Below are positions 37,001-45,737 of a stretch of 64,000 bases of DNA, piece after piece. Position 1 is the stretch's first letter. Every line of letters begins with the position of its first letter. A model generated the notes under the pieces. It searched no databases, was not told the DNA's origin, and was given only the letters and a program-made list of their open reading frames with translations. A program made the position numbers and the translations under genes. The stretch comes from Paenibacillus_AA sp045062745 (lineage in GTDB: Bacteria; Bacillota; Bacilli; Paenibacillales; NBRC-103111), in assembly GCF_045062745.1 (NCBI RefSeq), contig NZ_JBJGED010000004.1, positions 278,572 through 342,571 on the forward strand. Reading direction: 5' to 3'.

Positions 37001-37248
37001 GAGAAGCGCTGCTGGAGGCGGCGGGCACCCGGCTTCGCCCGATCCTGATGACGGCGTTCGCTACCGTAGGCGCCTTGCTCCCGCTGGCGCTCGGGTTCGA
37101 GAAGACGGGCGGCAGCATCATTTCGAAAGGTCTCGGCGTGACCGTTATCGGCGGTTTGATCAGCTCCACGCTGCTCACGCTCATCATCGTGCCGATCGTA
37201 TACGAATTTTTGTCCCGTTTCCGGAAGAAGCGAGTAGAGGAAGCTTGA
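34018..37248 (+). CDS. RND-family multidrug/lipid exporter (SwrC/AcrB-like)
   Basis: Inner-membrane proton-driven exporter (1076 residues) with twelve helices in two halves. The N-terminal IPNIEIPILTVNTVYPGAAP and the proton-relay pair Asp455/Asp456 in GRVVDDSIVVIENNYRR are typical. Gram-positive relatives such as B. subtilis SwrC export surfactin and other amphiphiles. Residues 249-307, in the porter domain before helix 2, are a nearly pure Gly/Ala/Thr/Pro insert. The start is GTG 34018 with ACGGAG before it; the longer frame from 33817 would run through the promoter. Co-transcribed with the TetR gene. Confidence 0.9.
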   Translation: MKGIINFSLNNKFALWILTIIVTVAGLYAGLNMKQETIPNIEIPILTVNTVYPGAAPQEVADKVTIPLEQRIKNLNGVDEVSSTSSENVSTIIVSYQYSKDLDKAESELREAIRTFQRPEGAQEVQASRINFNAFPVVSLSVSGKDQSLEEITALVTNEVKSSLEGIEGVGTVAISGQQLKEVQLTFNKEKLAQYGLTEDTVKGIIQGSALKVPLGLFEMEKSEKAIVVDGNVTTLDDLNNLAIPAIPGAGAGAQAGAGGAGAGAGAGGAGAGLPATGAGTGAGTPTGTGAPAGTGAQVGAGAAAGLPTVKLKDVADVKLVTKQESISRTNGSPSIGINVTKTNDANTVSVVNAVKEVADKVKADHPGVEMLVMFDQGQPIEESVKTMLNKALFGALFAIIVILIFLRNIRTTLISVVSIPLSLLIALVVLNQMDITLNTMTLGAMTVAIGRVVDDSIVVIENNYRRMMLKSEKLKGKALILDATREMFLPIMSSTLVTIAVFLPLATVSGPIGQLFLPFAWTMVFALLASLLVAITIVPMLTHSFFRRGVKVKPHTKAHDEDNPGALGRGYRRLLNWTLKHKLVTFLIAVVLLVASLGLVNVVGVSFLPEEEQKFAMVTYNPAPGSLLADSEKTAMEAEKMILNRPGVTDLQYSVGGENPLSPGPSKSALFFVMYQSDLQDFKKEKDNLLEDLKKIQPAGNWAFMDFGGGGLGGSKLSMSVYGENIDDIKKAVDQIQGVLKEDSSFEKIDSSLSKTYEQYTLVADQQKLSQTGLTAGQIAMALSPVRQRPELTEVKVDGKMYKVYVNIDTRQYGSITDIENTKLKSPLGFEVPLKDVVKVEKGTSTNSITHKNGKLYVDVTANITVKDVGKASNAAQDKIETLSLPAGVNVDFGGVTEQIQETFTQLGIAIAAAVAIVYLLLVITFGGALTPFAILFSLPFTVIGGLLGLYIAGETLSASAMMGALMLIGIVVTNAIVLLDRVRHKEMEGLSTREALLEAAGTRLRPILMTAFATVGALLPLALGFEKTGGSIISKGLGVTVIGGLISSTLLTLIIVPIVYEFLSRFRKKRVEEA

Positions 37249-37284
37249 CCGCACACTCCGGACGGGGAAGGCGGTGAAGAACTA

Positions 37285-38163
37285 TTGGTTGAGAAGAAGC
37301 GTCAGATCATTGAGGCTGCGATGAAATGCTTTGCCGAACGAGGGTATCGGGGGACATCCATTCAGGATATCGCCGATGCCCTGGGGATCGCGAAAGGCTC
37401 GCTGTATTTTTACTTCAAGTCCAAGGAAGACCTGCTCGTGTCGATTTGCAAGCTGCATTTCGAGCGGATGTTCAAGGATTTCCGGGCCATTATGGAGGAC
37501 CCTGGCATTTCGCCCCGGGATAAGCTCGTCCGGCAAATCGTCCTGCACTACACCCATTTCGTCCGTTACGGCGATTTTCTGAAAATGCTGCTGCAGGAAA
37601 GGTTCGAGTTCAACGACGAGATCCACCAAACGATGTTCACCCTGCGCAGCTATTCACTAATCGAGAACCAGAAGTGCATCGTCGAGCTGTACGGGGAGGA
37701 GGTCGCGCCTTATGCGTTCGACGCGGCTACGATTTTCAACGCCTTGATCGGCGGGTACATGGGATATTTGGTCAAGGAGCAGCTGAAGCTGGACTTCGAG
37801 AAGCTGGCCTTGTTCATGGTGGACCGGCTCGAGGACGTGGTGCGCGGGATGGTGAGCCGCCAGACGGAGCCGATCATGAAGGCGGACGAGATCCGGCAGT
37901 TCGAGGCGCAGAACGGGCCTTGCGGCTACAAGCTGAAGGTCGGCGTGGCCGAAGAGATCCAGGCCATCCGCGACTTGGCGGATACGCTCGACCTGAAGCC
38001 GGGCAAGCTGGAGGAGTTGAACTCCACCCTCCAGGTGCTGGAGGCGGAGTTCGAGAAGCCCGAGCCGCAGGTCGTGCTGGTTAAGGGCATGCTGGCTCTG
38101 CTCAAGGGCCTGAAGCAGCCGAAGCTGAAAAAGCCGATCGCCAATATTGAAGCGTATTTGTAA
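37285..38163 (+). CDS. TetR/AcrR-family transcriptional regulator
   Basis: Regulator of 292 residues. The N-terminal HTH spans 5-50 (ERGYRGTSIQDIADALGIAKGSLYFYF). The C-terminal ligand domain is longer than usual, with an extra roughly 80-residue helical end. It starts at TTG 37285 with AAGGCGGTGA before it, 36 bases after the exporter gene, so the two form an operon. It is probably the repressor acting at the paired operators at 33941-33987; inducer unknown. Confidence 0.88.
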   Translation: MVEKKRQIIEAAMKCFAERGYRGTSIQDIADALGIAKGSLYFYFKSKEDLLVSICKLHFERMFKDFRAIMEDPGISPRDKLVRQIVLHYTHFVRYGDFLKMLLQERFEFNDEIHQTMFTLRSYSLIENQKCIVELYGEEVAPYAFDAATIFNALIGGYMGYLVKEQLKLDFEKLALFMVDRLEDVVRGMVSRQTEPIMKADEIRQFEAQNGPCGYKLKVGVAEEIQAIRDLADTLDLKPGKLEELNSTLQVLEAEFEKPEPQVVLVKGMLALLKGLKQPKLKKPIANIEAYL

Positions 38164-38171
38164 GGGTTCGC

Positions 38172-38222
38172 CCCCGCTGTCCCCGCGTCGTACATGTTGC
38201 GGTGGACGGCGGGGCTTTTTTT
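38172..38222 (+). terminator. Rho-independent terminator of the RND-tetR unit
   Basis: CCCCGCTGTCC (38172-38182) pairs with GGACGGCGGGG (38204-38214) with one wobble, then a seven-T run at 38216-38222. Confidence 0.85.
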
Positions 38223-38250
38223 GTGTGTGAAGGTGGCTTGGTCCGTGCAA

Positions 38251-38640
38251 GGTAACTTTTCTACTCTACAGCCCTGTCGCCGGCTAACTTCTGAGCTGCA
38301 AAGTAATTTATTTACTTTACAGTCCCGCCGACACCCAACTTCAGAGCTGTAGAGTAACTTAGTTACTTTACAGCCCGGCCAACCGTCGATTTCCGACCTC
38401 CAAAGTAACATTTCTACTCTACAGCATAGCCGCCCGCCGCGTTCTGGCACAAAGTATCCATGTTACTGGGTGGGGTGTGCTCCAATGGAACGAAGGAAGC
38501 CGATAAAAACGTGTTACTAGAAGGAAAGCGTAAAAAAGGCGGGAGTAAGCCGGAAAAATCGTGTTACTGGGCGGGGAGCGGACAGAAGGCGGGAGTAAGC
38601 CAGAAATCGTGTTTACTCGGTGGGGAGGCTGCGGGTAGTA
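38251..38640 (+). repeat. Continuous 8-unit 51-bp tandem array, two sequence types
   Basis: A GTTACT-like core recurs at about 38260, 38311, 38362, 38413, 38462, 38513, 38563 and 38612, with steps of 49-51. The first four units are palindromic (AAAGTAAC...GTTACTTTACAG); the last four read GTGTTACTGGGCGGGG...GGGAGTAAGC. The latter is the reverse complement of the repeat at 14803-15090. The array fills most of the 639-base gap between the TetR gene and the Crh-like gene; no gene is seen in it. Confidence 0.85.
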
Positions 38641-38802
38641 GGTTCTGTGCTTAACCCATTAGTGGCAGGAAGAACGTAAGCGGGCGCCATGACGATCATT
38701 TGACCGAAAATTCGAATAAGTCACGTTTTAGGATTGAATCGGATTCCCGTCTCATGTACTGTAGACCTTAAGGATCCCCACAACCACGAGGAGTCGATAC
38801 AG

Positions 38803-39054
38803 ATGCGCGTACACGACGTTGTAGTGAAAAACGATCTGGATATCCAAAAGCTGAAGATGATCTCGACCGAGGCCGGTCGCTACAAGTCCCAAGTATACGC
38901 TTACTTGAATGGCAACGAGACGCAGATCGACGTCAAAAGCCTACTCGGGCTTTTGTTTCAAAGAATCCCGAAAGGGGCCACCGTGTCCCTGCGGACAATC
39001 GGGACGGATGATCTCGAAGCGATGGAAGCGATGTGCGTGTTATTCGAGAATTGA
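38803..39054 (+). CDS. HPr-fold protein, Crh-like (Gln15, Ser46)
   Basis: Small protein of 83 residues that aligns with HPr/Crh along its second half (VKSLLGLLFQRIPKGATVSL, then the DDLEAMEAM helix). The phosphocarrier motif GxHARPA is absent. Counting from ATG 38803, residue 15 is Gln and residue 46 is Ser, the same pair as in B. subtilis Crh, which cannot take phosphate from Enzyme I but is phosphorylated by HPr kinase and helps CcpA. GAGGAG supports this start over TTG 38734. It could instead be an unrelated HPr-like domain; the N-terminal half is poorly conserved. Confidence 0.7.
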   Translation: MRVHDVVVKNDLDIQKLKMISTEAGRYKSQVYAYLNGNETQIDVKSLLGLLFQRIPKGATVSLRTIGTDDLEAMEAMCVLFEN

Positions 39055-39177
39055 ACAGAAAGAACCGCCATGCAGTAGGGCATGCGGGTTGGAGGCATCT
39101 GCGATAGTAGAGCCAAATGGATAATACGTCATGTGGTTCGAGCTTCGTCCGAGTCCTTATAAACGATGCAAGGATTA

Positions 39178-39249
39178 AATCCTGCAAAAATACATGATTT
39201 CACGTGAGCTATGCCATGTCGTGTGGAAATGCTGTACTTTTGCAGGATT
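39178..39249. repeat. 72-bp palindromic element between convergent genes
   Basis: AATCCTGCAAAA (39178-39189) and its exact complement TTTTGCAGGATT (39238-39249) bound a stretch with further inner complementarity (TACA...ATTTC against GGAAAT...TGTA). It sits between two converging genes. It may be a two-way terminator or a member of a dispersed palindromic repeat family. Confidence 0.6.
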
Positions 39250-39284
39250 CGAGCCTACTTTAAAACGTCTACGGGCCTAGGGGG

Positions 39285-40712
39285 CTACCGCCCCTTGCTA
39301 ACCCAAAACGTAACGCGCTCCCCCTTGGGCACTTGCTGATTCGCGGGCAGATCTTGCTTAAACACAGTCCCCGCCGGTTGATCGCTCGGTTCCAAGTTGT
39401 ACGCATACCGCAGCCCGCTATCCTTTGCCTTCTGCTCCGCCGCTTCCCGTGTCATGCCCACGAGGTTCGGGACGGACACGATGTCCGGGATGGGGGTGCC
39501 GGCAGGCTTGGGCGTTGGCGTCGGGGTCGCCGACGAGGTCGAAGAAGGCGACGCCGAACCGGATGCCGAACCGGACGCAGATGCCGTCGGAGAGGGCGAG
39601 GCAGTCGAAGTCCCCTTGGGCCCGGTGGAGGAGGGCGCAGCGGACTTGCCCTCCGGGGTCAGGTCGATGAGTTGGATGAGCAACGTCAGGACCCCGGTGA
39701 ACACGAGCAGGCTGACCACGGCGATGGAAAGGCTCCAGGCGGCTCTTTTGCCGATTCGGACGAACCATGGTTTTTCCTCCTGAACGTCCTCCTGCATGTC
39801 CTCTTGCTCATCAACTTGCCCATCCTCGTGCCAGTCCTCCAGCACTTCCTCCAGCACTTCCTCCTGCTCATGCTCCTGCTCTCGTTTTTGCGCTTCCTTC
39901 CCGGCAGCCGCTTCGTTAACACCTTCTCGTTTCACCGGTTGCACGTCAGACGACACGGCACGTCCCGACCGCGGCGGCAGGACACGTGTGTCCGCGGCAT
40001 AGCTGCCTCCTCCTTCGATCGTAAGGAGACTCGTGACGAACGCCGATAGCGTCAGCTGCCCGGCCCAACCATGCCGCAGCACAGCAAGCAAGTCGTCCGC
40101 TTGGATGGGGGAGGCCGAGTTGGCGGACAACGCATAGCGCAGCTCCGTCACCACCGAGTCCAGTGTAGCCGGCGGCGTTTCAACACGTACAATCAATTGA
40201 ACGAGCAAACGGCTGAGCGACTGTGCCACGCTGCGGCTGCGGTTCGCATCCGGCCGGTCCCAGGAGTTGATCGCGTACAGCTGACCCTCTTCGGTAAGCC
40301 AAAGGTTGTGCAGATCGAGGGACACGGACGGCAAAGGAGCCCCGAGCTCCTTCTCCGCCTCGAGCCACATCCGGCCGAATTGCAGGACCAGGCTCAGCTT
40401 CTGAGCAAGGGTAGAGCGGGTCGATCTCATATAGGCACCGAGCGGCTGGCCCGGCTTGTAGTGCAGAATAATATGCAAACGGTCCATATGGACTTCCATA
40501 TCCAACAAATGCAAGCAAGGAGGATTGGTCAGCTCCGGCGCGGCTTGCTCGATCGTTCGACGATACGTGTCGATGGGGAGCCCATCCCGTCTGGAGATCG
40601 TATAGATCAGCACCGGTCGCCGAAGCGTCAAGTCCTCCCCCAAGCTCAGATAATCGTTATGAATCGGCATCAGCTTATTCCGCTGAATGTACCGGGGGGC
40701 TTGCTGCTTCAT
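39285..40712 (-). CDS. Membrane pseudokinase-like protein with one PASTA domain
   Basis: Protein of 475 residues. The N-terminal 240 residues look like a Ser/Thr kinase remnant. A region with SVSLDLHNLWLTEEG sits where a kinase has its catalytic HRDLKxxN, but the key Asp/Lys/Asn set and a DFG motif are not recognisable. A strongly acidic Glu/Gln/Asp stretch (about 275-310) follows, then one membrane helix (about 322-348), a Ser/Thr/Pro linker and one PASTA domain (about 412-475, VPNLVGMTREAAEQKAKDSG). PASTA domains bind cell-wall muropeptides. TGAGGTGA supports ATG 40712. Likely a wall-sensing or scaffold protein rather than an active kinase. Confidence 0.75.
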   Translation of the reverse strand: MKQQAPRYIQRNKLMPIHNDYLSLGEDLTLRRPVLIYTISRRDGLPIDTYRRTIEQAAPELTNPPCLHLLDMEVHMDRLHIILHYKPGQPLGAYMRSTRSTLAQKLSLVLQFGRMWLEAEKELGAPLPSVSLDLHNLWLTEEGQLYAINSWDRPDANRSRSVAQSLSRLLVQLIVRVETPPATLDSVVTELRYALSANSASPIQADDLLAVLRHGWAGQLTLSAFVTSLLTIEGGGSYAADTRVLPPRSGRAVSSDVQPVKREGVNEAAAGKEAQKREQEHEQEEVLEEVLEDWHEDGQVDEQEDMQEDVQEEKPWFVRIGKRAAWSLSIAVVSLLVFTGVLTLLIQLIDLTPEGKSAAPSSTGPKGTSTASPSPTASASGSASGSASPSSTSSATPTPTPKPAGTPIPDIVSVPNLVGMTREAAEQKAKDSGLRYAYNLEPSDQPAGTVFKQDLPANQQVPKGERVTFWVSKGR

Positions 40713-40786
40713 GCGGGTCACCTCACTTCATTCCTAATAGCATTCGAAATGAGTTCCGATTTTCGGTCACCTCTCCTCCAGGGGTT

Positions 40787-41410
40787 TTATACCACATCGA
40801 CGGCCAGCTTGGACAGCGGGCTGGAGTCCGGAGCCAGCGCGAGCAAGTCGTAGACCGAGATCGGGAACATCGGCATCCCGACATAATAGGGTGTAATCTC
40901 GTAGAGTTGGAAATAAAGGACCAACGCTTTATCGGCCAAGTAATAATCTTGATCCGGCTTGATGGCGTGAAAGCCGTGCAGCAGCGGAAGATTGCGCTGG
41001 CGGAGCTGGCCGGCGATGTCCCGCGACAGCGTCTCGACGTAATTCGCCCCGGGCTTGAACAGATCGGCGAGCGAGTAGAGCTTCCCGGTGTTCACGTCAA
41101 AAGTAAACGATCGGGCGAAGGTGTTGCCGTGCGCCATCGGATACGAATACGCATAGTTGCTCAGGAGGAGGCTCAGGAGGCCGCGCTCGTTCGTCTTGAT
41201 CTCGTAATGCCCGGTCATCTGCATGTTGGAGCCGGTCTGCACCTTCTGCTGCTGCTGCTGGAGCGTGTGGACGGCTTTGTAGATCGTCCGGTTGATCGAA
41301 TCTTCGGACGCTTGGCTGGCCAGTCCGGTCACGCTCGGGTATTCAATGCGAACCCCCGGGGCGGTCAACAGGCGGGTCTGCACCGCGACGGGCAACTGAT
41401 AGAGAGGCAT
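40787..41410 (-). CDS. DUF4163/DUF3298 (RsiV-like) domain protein
   Basis: Protein of 207 residues resembling the DUF4163-DUF3298 pair found in RsiV anti-sigma factors and PdaC. The N-terminal EYPSVTGLA...INRTIY strand-helix and the C-terminal FTFDVNTGKLYSLADLFKPG with FQLYEITPYYVGMP are typical. It has no signal peptide or membrane helix, so unlike RsiV it appears cytoplasmic. AAGGAAGG precedes the ATG. Divergent from glpP; function unknown. Confidence 0.72.
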   Translation of the reverse strand: MPLYQLPVAVQTRLLTAPGVRIEYPSVTGLASQASEDSINRTIYKAVHTLQQQQQKVQTGSNMQMTGHYEIKTNERGLLSLLLSNYAYSYPMAHGNTFARSFTFDVNTGKLYSLADLFKPGANYVETLSRDIAGQLRQRNLPLLHGFHAIKPDQDYYLADKALVLYFQLYEITPYYVGMPMFPISVYDLLALAPDSSPLSKLAVDVV

Positions 41411-41494
41411 GGAGGGTCCTTCCTTTCCGTATGGTTCGGATATACTAGCCTATTCGGCCGGTGCCGGCTCTAATACTGGACCGTGCAAGATGCA

Positions 41495-41524
41495 TTGACA
41501 TTTGGAGGCGGAGCGGCTTACAAT
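41495..41524 (+). promoter_or_regulatory. SigA-type promoter of glpP
   Basis: TTGACA at 41495-41500 and TACAAT at 41519-41524, with an 18-base spacer. It gives a leader of about 140 bases before glpP. Confidence 0.75.
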
Positions 41525-41570
41525 GAGGTCAAGTTGATACGCGTGATGGAGATCGGGAGATTCACATAGG

Positions 41571-41607
41571 TTGTTTTGTTTGCATATTTCGGGACAAAGC
41601 AATTTTT
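41571..41607 (+). terminator. AT-rich attenuator-like hairpin in the glpP leader
   Basis: TTGTTTTGT (41571-41579) pairs, with one wobble, to ACAAAGCAA (41594-41602) and is followed by five T, with a second T-run shortly after. It lies between the promoter and the glpP start, so it could attenuate glpP itself. Confidence 0.45.
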
Positions 41608-41668
41608 ATGTGTTTTTTTATTTTCGCCCAAGGCTCTACATCACTTTAGCGGGAACGGAGAAGCAAGG

Positions 41669-42217
41669 ATGCCATTTCACAACCAAACGATTCTGCCGGC
41701 GGTACGGAAAGTCAAGGATCTGGAGAAGCTGCTGCCGACCTCGTTCACGTATATCGTGCTCCTGGACAGCCACATCGGTCAGTTGAAGTCGCTCGTGGAT
41801 CTGGGGAAGACCCATGGGAAGAAGCTGCTCCTGCACGTCGACTTGGTAGAAGGGCTGAAAAACGACGAGTATGCCGCGGAATTCGTCTGCCAGAGCATAC
41901 GGCCCGCCGGGCTGATCTCAACCCGAAGCGGAGTGATCGCCAAGGCGAAGCAGAACGGGCTGCTTGCCATTCAGCGGTTGTTCCTGCTCGATTCCGGTGC
42001 GCTGGAGAAAAGCTACTCGCTGCTCGAACGGACGAAGCCGGATGTGATCGAAGTGCTGCCGGGCGTCATTCCGCAGCTCATCACCGAGGTCAGAGAGCGA
42101 ACGGGCATTCCGATCTTCGCGGGAGGGCTCATCCGGACGAGGGACGATGTGGAGAATGCTTTGAAAGCGGGTGCATCGGCGGTGACGACATCACACCGGG
42201 AGCTGTGGCGGAAATGA
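41669..42217 (+). CDS. glpP: Glycerol-3-phosphate-responsive antiterminator GlpP
   Basis: RNA-binding antiterminator of 182 residues with a TIM-barrel-like fold. Recognised from LLHVDLVEGLKNDEYAAEFV, LISTRSGVIAKAKQNGL, IEVLPGVIPQLI and IFAGGLIRTRDDV. With glycerol-3-phosphate bound it binds leader mRNA of glp genes and prevents termination. The frame is open from 41576, but the conserved protein and GGAG site support ATG 41669. First gene of the glp cluster; its likely target is the glpD leader at 43806-43865. Confidence 0.95.
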   Translation: MPFHNQTILPAVRKVKDLEKLLPTSFTYIVLLDSHIGQLKSLVDLGKTHGKKLLLHVDLVEGLKNDEYAAEFVCQSIRPAGLISTRSGVIAKAKQNGLLAIQRLFLLDSGALEKSYSLLERTKPDVIEVLPGVIPQLITEVRERTGIPIFAGGLIRTRDDVENALKAGASAVTTSHRELWRK

Positions 42218-42244
42218 GTCGGTAGGAAAAGGGAGGAGTACAGC

Positions 42245-43750
<1,506 letters not shown>

Positions 43751-43805
43751 AGCATGGTTGTGCTATGATACCTTTATAAGTTCATAACGGTTGGAGTTCG
43801 AGGAG

Positions 43806-43865
43806 AAACCACAACAGCGACTGCGTTTGCTAAGGCGAATGCAGCCCGCTTGCTTGTGGTTTTTT
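43806..43865 (+). promoter_or_regulatory. GlpP-controlled leader terminator of glpD
   Basis: AAACCACAA (43806-43814) pairs with TTGTGGTTT (43854-43862), followed by a T-run to 43865, 35 bases before glpD. A TATGAT -10 box lies at 43764-43769. The layout matches the glpD leader of B. subtilis, where GlpP antiterminates when glycerol-3-phosphate is present. Confidence 0.8.
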
Positions 43866-43900
43866 GCTTATTTTCGCGTAAATAGAGGAGGAGAGACAGA

Positions 43901-45691
43901 ATGAGTGTACAATTTTCGGGAAAGATTAGATCGGCCTGGCTTCAGGCCATGTCGGAAGAGGTGCTGGATCTGCTGGTGATCGGCGGAGGCATTACGGGGG
44001 CGGGGATCGCGCTTGATGCCGCCAGTCGAGGGCTCCGAACAGGGCTAGTGGAGATGCAAGACTACGCGGCGGGTACGTCCAGCCGTTCGACGAAGCTCGT
44101 CCATGGCGGCCTGCGGTATCTGAAACAGCTGGAGATAAAGCTCGTGGCGGAAGTCGGTAAGGAGCGCGCGATCGTCTATGAGAACGGCCCGCACGTGACG
44201 ACGCCGGAATGGATGCTGCTGCCGATCTATACGGGAGGTACCTTCGGACGCTGGTCCACATCGCTTGGCCTGCGGCTGTACGATTATCTCGCCGGTGTGA
44301 AGCGGAACGAGCGGAGGAAGATGCTCGGCCGGGAGGAGACGCTGAAGCGAGAGCCCTTGCTGCAGCGCAGCGGTCTGAAGGGCGGCGGCTATTATGTGGA
44401 GTACCGGACCGACGATGCGCGGCTTACGATCGAGGTGATGAAGAAGGCGATCGAGCTAGGCGCCCGCGCGGTGAATTACACGGCCGTCGAGGAGCTGCTG
44501 TATGAGGAAGGGCGAATCGTCGGCGTGCGGGTTATCGATCGGCTGAGCGGCGAGGTCTATCGGCTTCGGGCGAAAAAGATCGTCAACGCCACCGGCCCGT
44601 GGGTCGATACTTTGCGGGAGTTAGACAAATCCAAGAAAGGCAAGACGCTCCACCTGACCAAAGGCGTCCACCTGGTGTTCGATCAGTCGCGGTTCCCGCT
44701 CGGGCAGGCGGTGTACTTCGATACGCCGGACCGCCGCATGGTGTTCGCCATTCCGCGTGACGGCAAGACGTACGTAGGGACGACGGATACGAACTACAAC
44801 GGGGACCGGGTGAACCCGCTCCTGACCGTGCATGACCGGCAGTACCTGATCAATGCGGTGAACAGCTTGTTCCCGGACGTGAAGCTGACCGAGCAGGACG
44901 TCGAGTCCAGCTGGACGGGGCTGCGGCCGCTGATCCATCAGGAAGGCCGGGACCCGTCGGAGATTTCTCGGCGGGACGAGGTGCTCGTGTCGGCGTCCGG
45001 CCTCATCTCTATCGCCGGGGGCAAGCTGACCGGCTACCGCAAGATGGCCGAGGCCGTGGTCGATCTGGCCGCCGGCCAGCTGCAGGCGGAGGGCGCGGCT
45101 GCGATTCCGGCGAGCCGGACGAAGCGGCTGCCGATCTCCGGCGGCGACGTCGGCGGCTCAGCGCGGCTCGCGGCGTTCGTCGCCGCGAAGCGCGACGAAG
45201 CGCGCCGCCTGGGGCTCGGTGACGCCGAGGCCGAGCGGATCGTACGCCGGTACGGCTCGAACGTCGACGCCGTGTTCGCGTTAATCCGCGTGGAGGAGGC
45301 GGCCGCCGGGGCGGAGGCGGCGCCGGCGCTGGAGGCGCAGGGAGGTGCGGCAGGCGTGGGCGTCGACGGCGCAAGCCCGGCGGTGAAGACGGCGGTGGCG
45401 AGTGTCGGCCGAGGAGCCGAGACGGCGGCAGCGGACTTGCCTGCCTACTTGCGCGCGGAGCTGGCGTATTCGGTCGATCAAGAGATGACCGTCAAGCCCG
45501 TCGACTTCTTCATCCGCCGGACCGGAGCGCTGTTCTTCGACATCGCCTGGGTGCGGCAGTGGAAGGAGCCGGTTATCGCGTGGATGCAGAAGGACTTCGG
45601 CTGGTCGGACGAACGAACGGCCGAATATGCGACGGAGCTGGAGAACCGGTTGCGGGAAGCGACCGTGCCCGCCGAGCGGGATCATTTCTAG
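43901..45691 (+). CDS. glpD: Aerobic glycerol-3-phosphate dehydrogenase
   Basis: Membrane-associated flavoenzyme (596 residues) oxidising glycerol-3-phosphate to dihydroxyacetone phosphate and passing electrons to menaquinone. FAD motif VIGGGITGAGIALDAASRG lies at 27-45, then TSSRSTKLVHGGLRYL, and GLISIAGGKLTGYRKMAE near 365. A C-terminal DAO_C domain ends the protein. Residues of about 465-510 form an Ala/Gly/Val-rich insert not usual for GlpD, in strongly GC-rich DNA. GAGGAGGAGA precedes the ATG. Its electrons could feed the qox oxidase. Confidence 0.95.
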   Translation: MSVQFSGKIRSAWLQAMSEEVLDLLVIGGGITGAGIALDAASRGLRTGLVEMQDYAAGTSSRSTKLVHGGLRYLKQLEIKLVAEVGKERAIVYENGPHVTTPEWMLLPIYTGGTFGRWSTSLGLRLYDYLAGVKRNERRKMLGREETLKREPLLQRSGLKGGGYYVEYRTDDARLTIEVMKKAIELGARAVNYTAVEELLYEEGRIVGVRVIDRLSGEVYRLRAKKIVNATGPWVDTLRELDKSKKGKTLHLTKGVHLVFDQSRFPLGQAVYFDTPDRRMVFAIPRDGKTYVGTTDTNYNGDRVNPLLTVHDRQYLINAVNSLFPDVKLTEQDVESSWTGLRPLIHQEGRDPSEISRRDEVLVSASGLISIAGGKLTGYRKMAEAVVDLAAGQLQAEGAAAIPASRTKRLPISGGDVGGSARLAAFVAAKRDEARRLGLGDAEAERIVRRYGSNVDAVFALIRVEEAAAGAEAAPALEAQGGAAGVGVDGASPAVKTAVASVGRGAETAAADLPAYLRAELAYSVDQEMTVKPVDFFIRRTGALFFDIAWVRQWKEPVIAWMQKDFGWSDERTAEYATELENRLREATVPAERDHF

Positions 45692-45702
45692 AGGATGGAT
45701 AG

Positions 45703-45737
45703 GGAAGAAGCGGCCCGTTAGGCGGGCCGCTTCTTCC
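45703..45737. terminator. Bidirectional terminator between glpD and the permease gene
   Basis: Perfect 15-base arms (45703-45717, 45723-45737) with a 5-base loop. The right arm lies inside the last codons of the minus-strand permease gene. Confidence 0.75.

Noticed and set aside
42162..42175. cre-like sequence TGAAAGCGGGTGCA near the end of glpP
   Set aside because: Two mismatches to the consensus and located inside coding sequence; too weak to call.
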